This document shows, in pieces, positions 23,732 to 31,234 of a stretch of 62,617 nucleotides of DNA. The stretch comes from JALYXS01 sp051003795. GTDB taxonomy: Bacteria > Acidobacteriota > Terriglobia > Bryobacterales > Bryobacteraceae. The stretch spans positions 1 to 62,617 of the forward strand of contig JBPCKZ010000059.1 in assembly GCA_051003795.1 (NCBI GenBank). Reading direction: 5' to 3'. The notes beneath the pieces are model-generated. The model saw nothing but the letters and a program-made list of their open reading frames with translations. It was not told where the DNA came from and searched no databases. Position 1 is the stretch's first letter, and every line of letters begins with the position of its first letter. A program made the translations under genes and the position numbers.

Positions 23732-26542
23732 TTATCCGAAAACCCGGTCGAAGAATTGCCTCGTCCGCAGCCGGATCTCCTTGAGCTTCGATTCCAGCGA
23801 TTGATCGTGCGATTGCCCGGGCGTCCACCTTTCGACCAGTTCCGCCAAGACCGCAAGTTGCGATTGCGCCTTGGGAAGGCGTCCGTCGGCGTGCCCGGTC
23901 GCGACGCGCATCGCGTGATCGAGCGCGCGGTAAAACGTCGCGGCCTCCCGCAGAAAGTTGGCGTCGTCGCGCTCCAGGTGACCCATCTTCTCCACGATGT
24001 CGATCCGCTCGGGCGTGTTCAGCACTTTGAAGAACATCCCCGCGCCCTTTAGCCGCAGATACATAAGCGCGAAGTCGATATCGTAATAACCGCCGGCTCC
24101 GGCTTTCAGCGGATTGCGCGCGCTTTGCTCCTTTTCAAGGCGCGCCCGCATTTGCTTCAGTTCGCTCCGGGAACGCCCGTCCTGTCCGTAGCGGCGCCAG
24201 TCCACTTCCTGCAATTCGTGCAGAAATCCGGTCGCCCGCTCAACATTCCCCGCGACCGCGCGGGACTTCATATAAGTAATGCCTTCCCAGGCCTCCGCGC
24301 TCTTGGCGAAGTAATGCTTATAGAAGCTCTCGGTTTGAACGAGCGCGCCCGCGCGGCCATCGGGACGCAAGCGGGTGTCCACGGTGAAGATCACGCCGGC
24401 GCCGGTGTACGCGCCGATTGCGTGGATCATCCGCTCGGCAACTCCCGTCCAGAAGGGCGCTTGGCTCGCGTCGCGATCCGGGAGGATGAAGACCAGGTCG
24501 GCGTCGGACGCGAGGTCGAATTCGCGCATGCCCAGGCGCCCCAGCGCGACCACCATCATCTGATCGGCGGGCGTATACGATGCATCGTCGGGCGGTCCGG
24601 TCCGGATCGCGTCCGCCAGTGCGATGCGGTAGCTGGCGGCGATAACGGAATCCGCAAGATCGGACGTGCGCTTCAACGTCTTGAAGATCGGCACGCGATG
24701 GTGAATGCTATCGCTCTGGATGCGCACCATTTGTTCACGGAAGAATTTCCGCAAAGTGACGGGCTCTTGCGGCGGCTCAAACCCCACGCGGCCTTGCCGG
24801 TCTCCAACGGCTCTCGAAACCTCTTCGAGAAGATCGGGATAGCGAATCAACTGATCGGCGAAAAATCGACTGTGCGCGAACAGATCCAAAACGCAAAGCG
24901 TGAGCCGCGGGTCTTCATCGAGACGACGCGGCCACTCGCCGCCTTCGACGATCTTTTCGAGGAAATGCTCCAGACGCTCGCGGTTGCCCGGCATGCCCGA
25001 TATGCTCGACGCATTCACCAAGGCCGCCAGTCCCGGCGCGGTCCGGTCGAGAAATCGGACGAGGTTGGGAGAGGCATGCTCGCCTGTTTCGATATTCTCC
25101 GTCTCGTCGGGAGAGGTGGGTCGCCTCGAATGAATCACGCGCTCGTACAATTCCCGCACGGATTCCAGATGGCCGTCGAGCTCCCGCTCCAGGCTGCCGG
25201 CGTCGCACGCTCCGCCTTTCACCGTTGCCGGCATCTTGCGCGCGAGGGTATCGAGCGCATCGATATTTTCGGGGAGCGCGTGCGTCTGGCGATCTTCGTC
25301 GAATTGCAAGCGGTGCTCCAGGTTTCGTAGAAATTGATATGCCGAGGCCAACCGGCCATACTCTGAATCGGAGAGCAGGTTTTTGTCGCGCAGGCGGAAC
25401 AGCGCAAAAAGCGTACCGCCGCTGCGAACCCACGTTTCCCGGCCGCCATGCAAACGCTGGAGACACTGGACCAGGAACTCGATGTCGCGAATGCCGCCGG
25501 GCGTGAGCTTGATGTCGAGACCGCTCCGATGCGAGCGTTTCAGCTTCTCGCCGATTCGCTCGCGGGCCTCGGACACGCTCTCGATCGTTTTGAAGTCGAG
25601 GGTTGTCGAGTAAATCAAAGGCTCGGCAAATTCGAGCAGCTCGCGTCCCAATCCGCGATCGCCCGCGGAAACGCGCGCCTTGATCAGCATCTGCAGTTCC
25701 CAGTCGCGCGCCCGGGTTTTGTAATAAGCCTTCGCGCCTTCGAGTGAGTGGCACACTTCCCCGTAGCGGCCGTCCGGCCTCAGCCGGAGATCGACGCGAT
25801 AGCACATTCCTTTCGCGCCGTAACTGGAAAGCAGCTCCGTATATCGGTTCGCGATCTTCTTGAAAAACTCCGTGTTGCTAATGGGCTGCGCGCCATTCGT
25901 CCCGCCGAAGCCGGAATAGAGGAATAGCAGATCTATGTCGGAACTATAGTTCAGTTCTTTACCGCCCAACTTCCCGAGCGATATAACCGAGAAGACGGCC
26001 TCCCGCCCATCGGTCGTCGGGACGCCGTGCACGCGCGCAAGTTCGTCGCGAATGCGCTTGTAAGAAACGTGCAAGATGGAATCCGCCAGGTTCGAAAGCT
26101 CTTCCGTGACGTCGGAAAGCGACCCGAGACCGAGTACGTCGCGCAACACAATTCGCAATAGCTCCCGGCGGCGAAAGCGCGTCAGGTCGTCGGGGGAGGG
26201 AACACCCGCGCGCGCGCCAGCGTTGAGCCACTCGTTCAGACGATCTTCGTATACTTCGGCCGGTCGCACGCGGTGCATGCCGCCGGAGCGCGTGAGTTCG
26301 AGCAGCCAATCGGGACTCCGGATTACCGCCTCCGAAAGAAAGCGGCTGTAAGAAAACAGGGTGACGAGATAATTCAGGGCCGTGGAACTGGAGGCCATTT
26401 CAGCGAACGCGTCCGCCGCTTCCCGTTTGAACCGCGCGAGGTAATGTAGAGCCCGATCGCGATCGGGAACCGATTCGAGCAGTACGGAAATTGCCGGTAC
26501 ATCGTCGCCGACGGGAGGATGCCAATCAAGCAATCGCTGCAT
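23732..26542 (-). CDS. glnE: Glutamine synthetase adenylyltransferase/adenylyl-removing enzyme
   Basis: GlnE adds and removes AMP on glutamine synthetase in response to PII and glutamine, tuning nitrogen assimilation. This copy is 936 residues, normal for the family. It has the two nucleotidyltransferase domains: SLGKLGGKELNYSSDIDLLF near residue 190 and ALGRLGMREFDLASDADLVF near residue 680. Each carries the G.L....SD.D core and is followed by a helical GlnD/PII-uridylyltransferase-like region. RDIEFLVQCLQ and DIDFALMYLRLKG follow each domain as expected. A TATAAT -10 lies just upstream at 26573-26578 (minus), so the gene likely has its own promoter downstream of the MOSC gene. Confidence 0.96.
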   Translation of the reverse strand: MQRLLDWHPPVGDDVPAISVLLESVPDRDRALHYLARFKREAADAFAEMASSSTALNYLVTLFSYSRFLSEAVIRSPDWLLELTRSGGMHRVRPAEVYEDRLNEWLNAGARAGVPSPDDLTRFRRRELLRIVLRDVLGLGSLSDVTEELSNLADSILHVSYKRIRDELARVHGVPTTDGREAVFSVISLGKLGGKELNYSSDIDLLFLYSGFGGTNGAQPISNTEFFKKIANRYTELLSSYGAKGMCYRVDLRLRPDGRYGEVCHSLEGAKAYYKTRARDWELQMLIKARVSAGDRGLGRELLEFAEPLIYSTTLDFKTIESVSEARERIGEKLKRSHRSGLDIKLTPGGIRDIEFLVQCLQRLHGGRETWVRSGGTLFALFRLRDKNLLSDSEYGRLASAYQFLRNLEHRLQFDEDRQTHALPENIDALDTLARKMPATVKGGACDAGSLERELDGHLESVRELYERVIHSRRPTSPDETENIETGEHASPNLVRFLDRTAPGLAALVNASSISGMPGNRERLEHFLEKIVEGGEWPRRLDEDPRLTLCVLDLFAHSRFFADQLIRYPDLLEEVSRAVGDRQGRVGFEPPQEPVTLRKFFREQMVRIQSDSIHHRVPIFKTLKRTSDLADSVIAASYRIALADAIRTGPPDDASYTPADQMMVVALGRLGMREFDLASDADLVFILPDRDASQAPFWTGVAERMIHAIGAYTGAGVIFTVDTRLRPDGRAGALVQTESFYKHYFAKSAEAWEGITYMKSRAVAGNVERATGFLHELQEVDWRRYGQDGRSRSELKQMRARLEKEQSARNPLKAGAGGYYDIDFALMYLRLKGAGMFFKVLNTPERIDIVEKMGHLERDDANFLREAATFYRALDHAMRVATGHADGRLPKAQSQLAVLAELVERWTPGQSHDQSLESKLKEIRLRTRQFFDRVFG

Positions 26543-26572
26543 TTAGCGGAAGCGGACGCGGCTTCCAAGGCG

Positions 26573-26578
26573 ATTATA
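26573..26578 (-). promoter_or_regulatory. Candidate -10 element for glnE
   Basis: The minus strand reads TATAAT here, about 31 bases before the glnE ATG, so transcription would start near 26566. No good -35 is seen at the usual spacing (CTGGCA at 26596-26601), which suggests the promoter relies on an activator. Confidence 0.45.
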
Positions 26579-26592
26579 ACTTCCCATGCCGG

Positions 26593-27093
26593 CTATGCCA
26601 GAACCGATTCGATAATTATCGAATCGCCGGTATGGATTCGCCCCGCATCGATCGCACGCGCATAGAAACCGCTCAGGGCCCAATGCGCGGACGAGAAGTC
26701 GCCCGCCTTCACTTTCGCGTCGAAGATTTCGTGCTTGATCGACGGCCCGTAAATATCCAGCGTGATGCAAGGCACGCGAATCGTCGTGAGTTCGATGAGA
26801 GCGGCGCCGATTCTCAGCCGCTCGCCCGGCCGCAGTTGGCTGTAGTCGAGCCCGCGCGTGGTGAAATTTTCCCCGAGCGCGCCATAAAACACCGGGTAGC
26901 CTTTGGCTCTTAACTCGTCGATCGTTTCCGATGCGATCAGCAAGACCGCCTTCATCGGGCCGCCATGAAAACGGGGGTGCGCGCAGGAATCGCCTTCCAG
27001 GCCATGTGAGGTCAGCGCGGCTTCGGAGACCGGCCGCTTGGGGATGCCGCCACGCGAGACATTAATTTGAATGACGCTCGACGGGCCGCTCAT
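26593..27093 (-). CDS. MOSC domain protein
   Basis: 166 residues made of a single MOSC domain: VIQINVSRGGIPKRPV, GLEGDSCAHPRFHGGPMKAV, GALGENFTTRGLDYSQL, RPGERLRIGAALIELTTIRV, PCITLDIYG. The PC pair holds the conserved cysteine used by MOSC proteins, which carry sulfur for molybdenum-cofactor enzymes or use Moco themselves. ATG 27093 gives the family start; the longer frame upstream overlaps the divergent VOC gene. Its last codons contain half of a perfect inverted repeat that lies upstream of glnE. Cytoplasmic; the partner enzyme is not visible in the window. Confidence 0.9.
   Translation of the reverse strand: MSGPSSVIQINVSRGGIPKRPVSEAALTSHGLEGDSCAHPRFHGGPMKAVLLIASETIDELRAKGYPVFYGALGENFTTRGLDYSQLRPGERLRIGAALIELTTIRVPCITLDIYGPSIKHEIFDAKVKAGDFSSAHWALSGFYARAIDAGRIHTGDSIIIESVLA
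26605..26626. promoter_or_regulatory. Perfect 22-base palindrome upstream of glnE
   Basis: Bases 26605-26626 form a perfect inverted repeat (arms CGATTCGATAA and its complement). It can fold as a nine-base stem with an AATT loop or act as a dimer-binding operator. It overlaps the final codons of the MOSC gene and ends about 27 bases before the candidate glnE -10, where a transcription activator would bind. The MOSC reading frame must tolerate it, which makes chance less likely. Confidence 0.5.
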
Positions 27094-27142
27094 GGGAGTA
27101 GTGTATCGGTCTTCGTCGCGGTCACGCGATAATGAAAACGTC

Positions 27143-27466
27143 ATGAACCCAGAACTAAGCCCGATTGACCACGTGGCGATTCCCGTTACAAACATCGCGG
27201 CGGCCGTCGATTGGTACACCAGCACCTTCCAATGCCACGTCAAGTATCAAGACGAGACATGGGCGCTGCTGAGTTTCGCCAATATCCGGCTCGCGCTGGT
27301 GATTCCAAGCCAGCATCCGGCGCATATCGGTTTCGTAAGCCCCCATGCGGAGCGCTTTGGCGAACTGAAAACCCATCGCGACGGAACCCGTTCGGTTTAT
27401 ATCCAGGACCCGGCGGGCAATCCGGTGGAAGTGCTCGCGAGCGATTCCATGCCGTCTTATAAGTGA
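27143..27466 (+). CDS. VOC superfamily (glyoxalase/bleomycin-resistance fold) protein
   Basis: 107 residues, one vicinal-oxygen-chelate domain: PIDHVAIPVTNIAAAVDWYT, the middle LLSFANIRLALVI, and the end SVYIQDPAGNPVEVLA. The metal-site histidine (DHVAI) and glutamate (NPVEV) are present. Members isomerise or cleave small molecules or sequester drugs; the substrate cannot be read. It is divergent from the MOSC gene with a 49-base gap. Confidence 0.88.
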   Translation: MNPELSPIDHVAIPVTNIAAAVDWYTSTFQCHVKYQDETWALLSFANIRLALVIPSQHPAHIGFVSPHAERFGELKTHRDGTRSVYIQDPAGNPVEVLASDSMPSYK

Positions 27467-27587
27467 CGCGAGGACAATTTTGGCATGCGGGCGACCACGC
27501 TTATTCCGTTCGGATTCCGATGCGCCGAAAGCCGACGAATATCTCGAATTTGGGGTGAAGTATGTCTGTGTTTTAACGACATTCCAG

Positions 27588-27637
27588 CCTTATATCGCCG
27601 TGCCTATAAGGGCAATTGTCCAGTGATCCCGCGGGAT
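27588..27637 (+). promoter_or_regulatory. Hairpin and palindrome in the leader of the ferritin-like genes
   Basis: The 299-base gap from 27467 to 27765 holds no convincing gene. It contains a seven-base inverted repeat (CCTTATA at 27588-27594, TATAAGG at 27605-27611) and, 15 bases later, the perfect 12-base palindrome ATCCCGCGGGAT at 27626-27637. A TAGAAT -10-like element lies at 27707-27712, ahead of the first ferritin-like gene. The palindrome suits a repressor operator. Confidence 0.4.
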
Positions 27638-27765
27638 TATCCCGTAACCGTATGTAATCGTACGCTCCGCCTAAGTGTTTTTCCATCCGGTGCCCGGCAG
27701 TTGTCGTAGAATTCATTTGGCAGTCGATTTGTACGACCATTCAGGTAAAAGGAGAAACATCGAAC

Positions 27766-28443
27766 ATGGAGCGTTCCAAACGGTCCGACGGCATCGTGCC
27801 CGCCGCGGAAGCAGTATCGAGCAGTCGTCGTAAATTCTTTTCAGGTTCCGTGAAATGGGCTGGCATGGCCGCCGTGGCAAGCCGGCTTGCCGCGCAGTCA
27901 ACCCCCGTACCCGCAGGCGACATCGCGATTCTCAATTACGCCCTCACGTTGGAACATTTAGAGGCCAATTTCTATACGCAAGGTCTTAAGACGTTTACCA
28001 GCGTGGATTTTGCCAATGCCCAGTTCATGATGGGTTTGGGCGGCCAGATCGGCGGTGACGTTTTCGGATTCCTTTCTCTCATTCGCGATCACGAACAGCA
28101 GCATGAGCGTAAGTTAACGAGCGTGATTAAGAGCCTGGGTGGTACGCCGGTCCCGGTATGCACTTATAATTTCGGCTATAAAACCGCAGACGATTTTATC
28201 GCCATCGCCATGGCGCTCGAGAACACCGGGGTAATGGCATATGATGGCGCGCTCGGCCAGATTATGACACCTGCGCTTCGTACGGCTGGAGCTACCATCG
28301 CGACCGTCGAAGCCAGGCACGCCGCGTATTTAAATCAATTAAACGGCGCGTCGCCTTTTCCGAACGCGTTTGATACACCCATGACGATGGCCCAGATTTT
28401 GGCAATTGCCGGTCCCTTCATTACTTCCTGCCCGGGAATGTAA
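27766..28443 (+). CDS. Tat-exported ferritin-like protein
   Basis: 225 residues. SSRRKFFSGSVKWAGMAAVA is a twin-arginine signal. The mature four-helix bundle carries carboxylate and histidine ligands in the pattern of ferritin-like domain 2: YALTLEHLEANFYTQGL, RDHEQQHERKLTS, MALENTGVMAYDGAL and VEARHAAYLNQLNG. A di-iron centre is plausible, from the glutamates and histidines in those four helices. AAAAGGAG at 27747-27754 is the ribosome binding site. A paralogue follows 28 bases downstream. Relatives in Acidobacteria and yeast-like families are of unclear function; oxidative or metal-handling roles outside the cytoplasm are inferred. Confidence 0.85.
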   Translation: MERSKRSDGIVPAAEAVSSSRRKFFSGSVKWAGMAAVASRLAAQSTPVPAGDIAILNYALTLEHLEANFYTQGLKTFTSVDFANAQFMMGLGGQIGGDVFGFLSLIRDHEQQHERKLTSVIKSLGGTPVPVCTYNFGYKTADDFIAIAMALENTGVMAYDGALGQIMTPALRTAGATIATVEARHAAYLNQLNGASPFPNAFDTPMTMAQILAIAGPFITSCPGM

Positions 28444-28471
28444 GAACGGAATTGGATAAAGGAGAATACTT

Positions 28472-29476
28472 ATGAAGAAATCATTTGCACGGAATCCGCG
28501 CATCGGCAACACCGATCTAAGCAATTCGCGACGGAAGTTTTTGGCCGGCACGGCAACGCTGGTTGGAGCGACGGCATTCGCATCTTCCTTGAACGCTCAG
28601 TCGCCGCCTTTGACTCCGGGACCCGCGACCGACTTGGTAGTCCTAAATTTCGCGTTGCGGTTGGAGAACTTGGAAAATGCGTTTTACACCCAAGGGTTGG
28701 CTAAATTCGCCGCCACCGACTTCGCCAACGGAGCCTTTTTTGCCAATCTCGGGCCGGCGTCGATGGGGAACGTCTATCAGTATTTTCAGTTGATTCAGAT
28801 GCACGAAGCCACGCACGTGGCAACGCTCCAGAAGGTGATTACATCTCTTGGCGGAACGCCCGTGCCGCCCGACATGTATAACTTCGGCTACGTGACCGTT
28901 GACGATTTTGTGATGTTGGCCCAGTTGCTCGAAAACACCGGCGTTATGGCTTACGATGGCGCCGTGGCGCTGCTCACGAACCCAATGCTTTTAACGGCGG
29001 GAGCGACGATCGCGACCGTCGAAGCGCGCCACGCCGCGTATTTGAATCAACTTAATTTTGGGATTCCGTTTCCGCAGGCCTTCGACACGCCGCAATCGAT
29101 GGCGCAAATCCTCGCCGCGGCGGGACAGTTTATCGTAGGTGGCACTGGGACAGGCACCGGCGGCGGTACTGGTACGGGCACTCCTCCTCCCATGGCAACT
29201 GCGCTTACGGTTATGGCAGCGCCGAAGGGTGCCAGCGTAGTGAACCCGACATTGACACTCACCAGCATGGTAGCGGGCGGCACCGCGCCCTATACATACC
29301 TCTGGACTACTGCGCTCGGAAGTCTTAACGCCAGCATCAATACTCCTACCTCCGCTTCGACTGGAGTGCAGTTCCTACAGGGACCTGGTAACTATACGTT
29401 CAGCCTGATGGTGACCGACTCCACCGGAAAAGTGACCAGCTCGGATACCGCTACCGTGTACTATGGCGGGCGTTAA
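28472..29476 (+). CDS. Tat-exported ferritin-like protein with Ig/PKD-like tail
   Basis: 334 residues. NSRRKFLAGTATLVGATAFA is a twin-arginine signal. Residues 45-215 are a ferritin-like bundle paralogous to the previous gene (FALRLENLENAFYTQGLAKF, MHEATHVATLQKVI, LLENTGVMAYDGAV, VEARHAAYLNQLNF). A Gly/Thr linker (GTGTGGGTGTGTPPP) then leads to an Ig/PKD-like domain of about 95 residues (GGTAPYTYLWTTALG, GNYTFSLMVTDSTGKVTSSD). The tail could anchor or present the bundle at the surface. AAAGGAG at 28458-28464 is the binding site. The gene ends at a strong hairpin. Confidence 0.85.
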   Translation: MKKSFARNPRIGNTDLSNSRRKFLAGTATLVGATAFASSLNAQSPPLTPGPATDLVVLNFALRLENLENAFYTQGLAKFAATDFANGAFFANLGPASMGNVYQYFQLIQMHEATHVATLQKVITSLGGTPVPPDMYNFGYVTVDDFVMLAQLLENTGVMAYDGAVALLTNPMLLTAGATIATVEARHAAYLNQLNFGIPFPQAFDTPQSMAQILAAAGQFIVGGTGTGTGGGTGTGTPPPMATALTVMAAPKGASVVNPTLTLTSMVAGGTAPYTYLWTTALGSLNASINTPTSASTGVQFLQGPGNYTFSLMVTDSTGKVTSSDTATVYYGGR

Positions 29477-29493
29477 TTAAATATAGGTAGTAA

Positions 29494-29525
29494 GCGGGAC
29501 CGCTTCCTCGTGGTCGCGGTCCCGC
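29494..29525. terminator. Strong hairpin between convergent genes
   Basis: GCGGGACCGC at 29494-29503 and GCGGTCCCGC at 29516-29525 form a perfect ten-base stem with a 12-base loop. It sits between the ferritin-like operon and the convergent permease gene. No long T run follows on either strand, so termination may need Rho or the hairpin may mainly protect both transcript ends. Confidence 0.55.
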
Positions 29526-29544
29526 CCAACATTGACCTTCGGAT

Positions 29545-31038
29545 TCAAACCCTCAGCGCGCTGTTCTTCCTTCCAAACGTTGCGTAAATCGCCAGTCCAA
29601 TCGCCAGCCACACGAAAAACCTGATCCAGGTTTCGAGTGGCAGCGCCATCATCAGCACCAAGCACATCCCGATCGAGAGCAGAGGGAACCAGGGGCACCC
29701 CGGAACGCGAAAGCTCCGGGGACGCTCCGGTTGCTGTTTTCGCAACACCAGCACGCCCGCCGAAACCACGATAAACGCGAACAACGTTCCGATGTTCGAT
29801 AGATCGGCGAAGGTGCCGATATCCCAAATTCCCGCCGGAATTCCGACCGCGAGCCCCGCAATCCAGGTGCTGATATGCGGCGTCTTGTAAACCGGATGCA
29901 CTTTCGAAAACGCCTTCGGGAGAAGTCCGTCGCGCGACATCGCGAACCACACGCGCGCCTGGCCGTATTGGAAAACCAGCAGCGACGAAATCATCCCGAC
30001 GATCGCGCCCACGCCCACCCATTGCCGGATTCTGGTGAACCCGAGCGCCTTAAGCGCATTGGCCACCGGGGCGGCATTGTTAAGCGTCTTGTAGTTGGCG
30101 ATGCCCGTCAACACCAGCGCGACGGATATGTAGAGCACCGCGCAAACGATGAGCGTGGCAATGATGCCGATGGGCAAATCGCGTTGCGGGTGGCGGCACT
30201 CCTCGGCCGCGGTGGAAACGGAATCGAAACCGATGTAGGTGAAAAAGACGATGGCCGCGCCGGTGAGGACGCCGGGGAATCCGTTTGGCATGAACGGGTG
30301 CCAGTTTTCCGTTCGCACGGCACGCGCCGCGCCGATCACGAATATAAGAATTGCGGCCAGCTTCACCAGCACCATCGCGTTGTTTGTGTTCGCGCTCTCG
30401 CGAACGCCCTTCACCAATATGTAGGACAGGATCAGCAGGATCAGCAGCGCGGAAATGTTGAACCAGCTTCCGGTAAACTGGCCGTCGACGATCATCGGAC
30501 CCGCGACGATTTTGGGAAGATGCCAGCCGAAAACACTTTCGAGAATGTCGTTGAGATAGGCCGAGAATCCGACCGCCACGGCCATATTGGACACCGCGTA
30601 TTCGAGGATCAGATCCCAACCGATGATCCACGCGAAAATTTCGCCCAACGTCGCGTACGCGTACGTGTACGCGCTTCCGGCGATAGGAATCATCGAGGCG
30701 AGCTCTGCGTAGCACAGCGCGGCGAAACTGCACGCGAGCGCCGTGAGCAGGAAGGAAAGACTGATGCCGGGGCCCGCGCCGGGGCGTCCGATGGTCGAGA
30801 GCGCGCTCGAACCGTGCATCAGCAAGTCCAGGATCGGCGCGTGTAGTACGGATTTAAAGTGAAGGGTCTCACCCGCGGCTGCCGTGCCCGTCAGAATGAA
30901 AATGCCGGAGCCTATGACCGCGCCGACGCCGAACGCCGTAAGGCTCCAAGGGCCCAGAGATTTGCGAAGCCGCTTATCGGGTTCTTCCGAAGCGGCGATC
31001 AGCGCATCAATGCTCTTGGTGCGAAGGAGCGGGTTCAC
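29545..31038 (-). CDS. APC family amino-acid permease (cationic amino-acid transporter type)
   Basis: 497 residues with about twelve transmembrane helices. The first carries the APC signature (LGPWSLTAFGVGAVIGSGIF). Other recognisable parts are CYAELASMIPIAGSAYTYAY, LEYAVSNMAVAVGFSAYL, FFTYIGFDSVSTAAEECRHP and ARVWFAMSRDGLLPKAFSKV. The ECRHPQRDLPIGI segment and the overall length match the CAT/YfnA subgroup of amino-acid:proton symporters. Location is the inner membrane; the substrate is probably a cationic or branched amino acid but is not fixed by sequence. It stands alone, convergent with the ferritin-like genes. Confidence 0.93.
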   Translation of the reverse strand: MNPLLRTKSIDALIAASEEPDKRLRKSLGPWSLTAFGVGAVIGSGIFILTGTAAAGETLHFKSVLHAPILDLLMHGSSALSTIGRPGAGPGISLSFLLTALACSFAALCYAELASMIPIAGSAYTYAYATLGEIFAWIIGWDLILEYAVSNMAVAVGFSAYLNDILESVFGWHLPKIVAGPMIVDGQFTGSWFNISALLILLILSYILVKGVRESANTNNAMVLVKLAAILIFVIGAARAVRTENWHPFMPNGFPGVLTGAAIVFFTYIGFDSVSTAAEECRHPQRDLPIGIIATLIVCAVLYISVALVLTGIANYKTLNNAAPVANALKALGFTRIRQWVGVGAIVGMISSLLVFQYGQARVWFAMSRDGLLPKAFSKVHPVYKTPHISTWIAGLAVGIPAGIWDIGTFADLSNIGTLFAFIVVSAGVLVLRKQQPERPRSFRVPGCPWFPLLSIGMCLVLMMALPLETWIRFFVWLAIGLAIYATFGRKNSALRV

Positions 31039-31075
31039 GCGGCTTATTCAATAATGCCGGGCCACAAATGCGGCC

Positions 31076-31234
31076 CTACCGTTTCCGCTGGCCCTGTACG
31101 AGCTTCTTAATCTTCTTCTTATTGGAGCCGCGCGCCACGCCGGAGGCGCGCTTCGCTTTCGGGGCTGCTTTCTTGCGGGCCGCGCGCTTTACTTTCTTTC
31201 GTTCTTCAGTGTCGGTGACGTTTTTCGTATTCAT
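31076..31234 (-). CDS. Small Lys/Arg-rich protein coupled to the PcrA-like helicase
   Basis: 52 residues, too short for most gene callers. The minus strand reads MNTKNVTDTEERKKVKRAAR and then further Lys/Arg/Ala-rich stretches, ending KKKIKKLVQGQRKR. About 45 percent of residues are Lys or Arg, with six acidic or polar residues near the start. Its ATG shares one base with the helicase stop (TAATG), a layout of coupled translation. Such composition suits nucleic-acid binding, as in histone-like or ribosome-associated tails. I recognise no family. The unbroken frame and coupling argue for a real gene, but there is no homology support. Confidence 0.6.
   Translation of the reverse strand: MNTKNVTDTEERKKVKRAARKKAAPKAKRASGVARGSNKKKIKKLVQGQRKR

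Noticed and set aside
24125..25330. 401-codon ORF antisense to glnE
   Set aside because: glnE has full family motifs on the other strand; long antisense frames are common in GC-rich coding DNA.
27485..27709. 74-codon plus-strand ORF before the ferritin-like genes
   Set aside because: It has no ribosome binding site or family resemblance and contains the hairpin and palindrome of the leader.
29875..30846. 323-codon ORF antisense to the amino-acid permease
   Set aside because: The permease has a complete set of transmembrane helices on the other strand; the antisense product is just charged sequence.
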